In this document: positions 61,405 through 64,000 of the stretch, piece after piece
Numbering within the stretch: the stretch's first letter is position 1
Layout of the letters: each line of letters opens with the position of its first letter
From: Microbacterium saperdae
GTDB taxonomy: Bacteria; Actinomycetota; Actinomycetes; Actinomycetales; Microbacteriaceae
Direction: 5' to 3'
DNA length: 64,000 bases
NCBI RefSeq assembly: GCF_006716345.1
Contig: NZ_VFOX01000002.1
Coordinates: 248,001-312,000 of the forward strand
Translations under genes and position numbers: made by a program
Notes under the pieces: model-generated
Seen by the model: the letters and a program-made list of their open reading frames with translations, nothing else
What the model was told of the DNA's origin: nothing
The model's database searches: none

Positions 61405-62423
61405 GCGGATTCCCCGATCGTCGACGCACGGATCACGAGCGTGGCCTCGACCGTCTCCCGCCGCGTGGGACGCGACGGATCGGCGAAGCGCTCGCTGAGC
61501 ATGCGCGCCGCGATCCGTCCCCGTCGCTCCGACTGGAGGGAGACCGATGTCAACGGCGGGCTGTAGAGCGCAGCCAGGTCGGTGTCGTCGATGCCCGTCA
61601 CGGCGATGTCCTCCGGAACGCGCAGACCCTGTCGTCGGATCGCGTTGATGGCGCCGATCGCGATCAGGTCGTTCGCGCACACGATCGCGTCAATCGGTTC
61701 GCCGGTCTCTCTCTTCGCGGCGAGCAGGCGTTCTGCGGCATCCACTCCTGCGCCGACCGTGAAGTCGGTCGCGGTGATCTGCAGGGCGTCGGTACGCACC
61801 AGACCATGCCGCTCCACGGCGGCGGCGAAGCCGGCACGACGCGCCGCACCCGGGTTGGTGTTGCCCGGGCCGTTGATCACGCCGATGCGCGCGCGCCCGA
61901 TGTCGACCAGGTGGTCGACCACCATTCCGACCGCGACCGCCGAGTCGACGAACACGCTGTCGATGCTCAGCTCCGAGTGCAGGGTGCCGATGACCACGAC
62001 GGGCACGACCGTGTCGGCGAGCGCCTGTCGAAGAGCGGGAGTCACGCGCAACGGCGAGATGATCAGCCCGTCACCGGCGCCCATGCTGAGCATGCGCACG
62101 AGCTCCACCGTCTGGTCAGGGCGACGGCCGGTCGCCGAGACGCTGATGCGCGTCGTCTCTCCCAGCTCCTCCTCGATCGCGCGCAGCATCTGCACGTAGT
62201 TCGGGTTGCCGATGTCGTCCACCGCGAAGACGACCTGGGGATGACCGCCCAGCCGTAGCGAACGGGCCGTGGCGTCGGGCAGGTAGCCGATGCGCTTGGC
62301 CGCCATGCGCACCTTGCGCACCATCTCCGGGCTTGCGGAGCGACCGGTGAGCGCACGCGATGCGGACGCCAGCGAGACGCCGGCCGCAGCGGCGACCTCG
62401 TGCAGAGTCGGCTTCGTCCCCAT
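61401..62423 (-). CDS. LacI-family regulator of glycohydrolase operon
   Basis: The 340-residue protein has the LacI helix-turn-helix at 5-26 (LHEVAAAAGVSLASASRALT), a hinge helix, and a ligand domain (VVDHLVDIGRARIGVINGPG, VTGIDDTDLAALYSPPLTSV). It is the first gene of the eight-gene minus-strand operon and should bind the two GGAAACGTTTCC palindromes just upstream. Recognition-helix residues fit the CG-centred operator class. GAGGAG precedes the ATG. Confidence 0.92.
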   Translation of the reverse strand: MGTKPTLHEVAAAAGVSLASASRALTGRSASPEMVRKVRMAAKRIGYLPDATARSLRLGGHPQVVFAVDDIGNPNYVQMLRAIEEELGETTRISVSATGRRPDQTVELVRMLSMGAGDGLIISPLRVTPALRQALADTVVPVVVIGTLHSELSIDSVFVDSAVAVGMVVDHLVDIGRARIGVINGPGNTNPGAARRAGFAAAVERHGLVRTDALQITATDFTVGAGVDAAERLLAAKRETGEPIDAIVCANDLIAIGAINAIRRQGLRVPEDIAVTGIDDTDLAALYSPPLTSVSLQSERRGRIAARMLSERFADPSRPTRRETVEATLVIRASTIGESA

Positions 62424-62440
62424 GGTTCTCCTCGTTGAGC

Positions 62441-62478
62441 GGAAACGTTTCCATCACGCGATTTGGAAACGTTTCCAA
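62441..62478 (-). promoter_or_regulatory. Two LacI operators
   Basis: GGAAACGTTTCC occurs at 62441-62452 and again at 62465-62476, where it extends to a 16-base palindrome (62463-62478). Centres are 24 bases apart. Both lie downstream of the predicted start of transcription, so repression by blockage is likely. Confidence 0.88.
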
Positions 62479-62502
62479 TTCGGCGATGATCGGGCTCCAG
62501 GG

Positions 62503-62531
62503 AATCTAGGCGGACTCCCGTCGGGTGTCAA
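62503..62531 (-). promoter_or_regulatory. Strong sigma70-type promoter of glycohydrolase operon
   Basis: On the minus strand TTGACA (62531-62526) and TAGATT (62508-62503) are 17 bases apart, close to the consensus for the housekeeping sigma factor. The -35 box overlaps the stop codon of the preceding CitE-like gene. The operators follow about 25 bases downstream. Confidence 0.82.
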
Positions 62532-63331
62532 GACCTCGGTTCGACCGACCTCAGGATCTGCTCGGCGCGCCCCCGCATCGCCGGGTCGACCATCTCCCCC
62601 GACGAGAGCGTCGCGACCCCTCCCCCCCGCAGCGTGGAGACGACCTCCTGCGCCCAGGCCACATCGGCTTCGCTCGGGGCGAAGACCGCAGCGATCACCG
62701 CGAGCTGCCGCGGATGCGCGGCCATGCGGCCGTACAGACCGAGATCGGCCGCGCGGCGGGTGTCATCAGCAAGCCCTTCGAGATCACGGATCGCGGGATA
62801 CACCGATGCCATGGGTGCCGGCAGCCCGGCGGCGCGCGCCGCGAACAGCATCGAGAGTCGCGCATGGGTGATCGCCGGCTCACCTCCCCCGACCTCGCTG
62901 CGCAGATCGCTCTCCCCGAGCGCGAGCGCGAGCACGGCCGGATGCTCGGCGATCGCGACAGCGTTGATCACCCCTCGAGCGGACTCGAGCAGAGCGACGA
63001 GCGGTCGCCCCGGCGCGAGCGCGACCGCCCGGTCGAGATCGTCGACGCTCTCGACCTTCGGCAGTCGGATGCCCACGTCGGGAGCGAGTGCCGACACGGC
63101 CCGCAGATCTCCCTCGTCGCCCGCATTCACGCGCACCTGCACCGCGGCACTCCCCCGCTGTCCGTCGCGCAGCCACTGGACCACGGCGTCACGCGCTGCC
63201 GACTTGCGCTCCGGAGCCACGGCATCCTCGAGGTCGAACACCACGAGATCCGCGCCGCTCTCCTCCGCCGACCGGAAGCGATCGGGCCGGTCTCCCGGCA
63301 CGTAGAGGCCCGTGCGGTAGTGGGCGGTCAT
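62528..63331 (-). CDS. CitE-like CoA-ester lyase (HpcH/HpaI superfamily)
   Basis: The 267-residue protein contains GLYVPGDRPDRFRSAEESGADLVVFDLEDAVAPERK (residues 7-42, with the Arg and acidic metal site), VRVNAGDEGDL near 70, and LLESARGVINAVAIAEHP near 115 with the metal-binding Glu. CitE-like stand-alone lyases act on malyl-, citramalyl- or similar CoA esters. Its ATG overlaps the stop of the CoA-transferase gene (TGATG), so CoA activation followed by C-C cleavage is the likely pathway. Confidence 0.88.
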   Translation of the reverse strand: MTAHYRTGLYVPGDRPDRFRSAEESGADLVVFDLEDAVAPERKSAARDAVVQWLRDGQRGSAAVQVRVNAGDEGDLRAVSALAPDVGIRLPKVESVDDLDRAVALAPGRPLVALLESARGVINAVAIAEHPAVLALALGESDLRSEVGGGEPAITHARLSMLFAARAAGLPAPMASVYPAIRDLEGLADDTRRAADLGLYGRMAAHPRQLAVIAAVFAPSEADVAWAQEVVSTLRGGGVATLSSGEMVDPAMRGRAEQILRSVEPRS

Positions 63332-64000
63332 CACACCGCTCCCGCACTGCGGAGGTCGGCGATCTCGGCATCCGAGAATCCGGCGCCGCGGAGAACCTCG
63401 TCCGTGTCGGCACCGTGACCTCGCCCGGCCCACCGGATCGATCCGGGCGTGCGCGACAGACGGAACAGCACGTTCTGCATCGCGATGTCGCCGAGGTCTT
63501 CGTCTTCGACGCGCACGACCGTGCCCAGAGCGCGGTACTGCGGATCCTCGACCACACCGCGCACGTCGTAGACCGGAGCGATGGCAGCGGATGCCGCCTC
63601 GAACACCGCGACGACCTCGTCGGCATCGTGGGCGCCGATCCAGGACTGCACCGCGTCGTCGAGTTCATCCGCATGCAGCGCCCGCTCATGGCCGGAACGG
63701 AACCAGGGCTCTTCGATCAGCTCGCCGCGGCCGACCACGGTCATCACGCGCTCGGCGATGGACTGCGAGCTGGTCGACACCGCCAGCCACACGCCGTCGC
63801 GTGACCGGTAGACGTTGCGCGGAGCATTGTTGACGGAGCGGTTGCCGGTACGGGGCTGCACCATGCCGAGCTGATCCCACGCGGTGATCTGCCCGCCCAG
63901 CAGCATCAGGATCGGCTCGATGATCGCCATGTCGACGACCTGCCCGTGGCCGTCGCGCTCGGCGGTTCGCAGTGCGGCCATGACGGCATAGGCCGTCGCG
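63331..64000 (-). CDS. Class III CoA-transferase (CaiB/BaiF), N-terminus beyond window
   Basis: The frame enters from the window end with AYAVMAALRTAERDGHGQVVDMAIIEPILMLLG, the family III signature (GxGQxVDxxLLE type). It continues with GNRSVNNAPRNVYRSRDGVWLAVSTSSQSIAERVM and the C-terminal small-domain motif PVYDVRGVVEDPQYRALGTVV. About the C-terminal half of a 400-residue protein is present; the catalytic Asp lies outside. It transfers CoA between carboxylic acids and is coupled to the CitE-like gene. Confidence 0.9.
   Translation of the reverse strand, partial: ATAYAVMAALRTAERDGHGQVVDMAIIEPILMLLGGQITAWDQLGMVQPRTGNRSVNNAPRNVYRSRDGVWLAVSTSSQSIAERVMTVVGRGELIEEPWFRSGHERALHADELDDAVQSWIGAHDADEVVAVFEAASAAIAPVYDVRGVVEDPQYRALGTVVRVEDEDLGDIAMQNVLFRLSRTPGSIRWAGRGHGADTDEVLRGAGFSDAEIADLRSAGAV

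Overview
The window is high-GC DNA with actinobacterial gene style: GTG starts, many ATGA/TGATG overlaps, and the actinobacterial order rpsF-ssb-rpsR-rplI with dnaB nearby. It also shows frequent GGATGC/GCATCC words, an ECF41-type sigma factor and chaplin-like surface repeats with a class E sortase (LAxTG) signal. It is most likely chromosomal DNA of Microbacterium or another Microbacteriaceae. That assignment rests on style and gene order and has not been searched. I saw no rRNA, tRNA, CRISPR array, transposase or phage gene.

Layout. 1-3405 (minus): a coupled trio of a serine alpha/beta hydrolase, a degenerate CHAT-like protein and a CHAT-domain protein cut by the window edge. 3548-4516: a lone cyclase-toroid protein. 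4588-11799: a LacI-controlled glycoside uptake operon (lipoprotein binding protein, two permeases, GH130 enzyme, Tat-exported barrel protein). 11838-17943: stress and redox genes (Fur-family regulator with catalase, HxlR/DoxX, an alpha/beta hydrolase, msrA/msrB) with large intergenic palindromes. 18020-22643: a DUF808 membrane protein, an ECF41 sigma factor divergent from a Rossmann-fold oxidoreductase, a GNAT acetyltransferase and PnuC.

22945-30509: a seven-gene operon for a peptide- or opine-type ABC importer with its LysR regulator, a nitrilase-family amidase and an HpaI-type aldolase, which looks like a complete import-and-catabolism unit. 30577-34534: a cupin, an AhpD-like protein, a heme-oxygenase-like diiron protein coupled to a CDGSH protein, and a four-gene MarR operon with a palindrome at the marR stop codon. 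34625-37527: a two-component system and a PepSY-type membrane protein preceded by phased TTCAGG boxes. 37610-41029: an XRE-cupin regulator, a FluG-like amidohydrolase and an MHS-type transporter. 41183-46660: mixed single genes (S4 protein, two methyltransferases, WYL regulator divergent from an epoxide hydrolase, membrane protein, frameshifted lipoprotein, zinc-ribbon-like protein).

46776-53438: dnaB and the rpsF-ssb-rpsR-rplI operon, separated by two opposite-strand genes for repetitive secreted proteins; several DnaA-box-like sites lie upstream of dnaB. 53659-62423 (minus): the most unusual operon, LacI regulator - two sugar permeases - binding lipoprotein - four tandem ADP-ribosylglycohydrolase-fold proteins, driven by a TTGACA/TAGATT promoter with two GGAAACGTTTCC operators. 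62528-64000 (minus): a CitE-like lyase and a class III CoA-transferase cut by the window end.

The best candidates for something undescribed are the four-paralogue ADP-ribosylglycohydrolase/ABC operon, the CHAT/pseudo-CHAT/hydrolase trio, and the eight-repeat chaplin-like protein beside dnaB.
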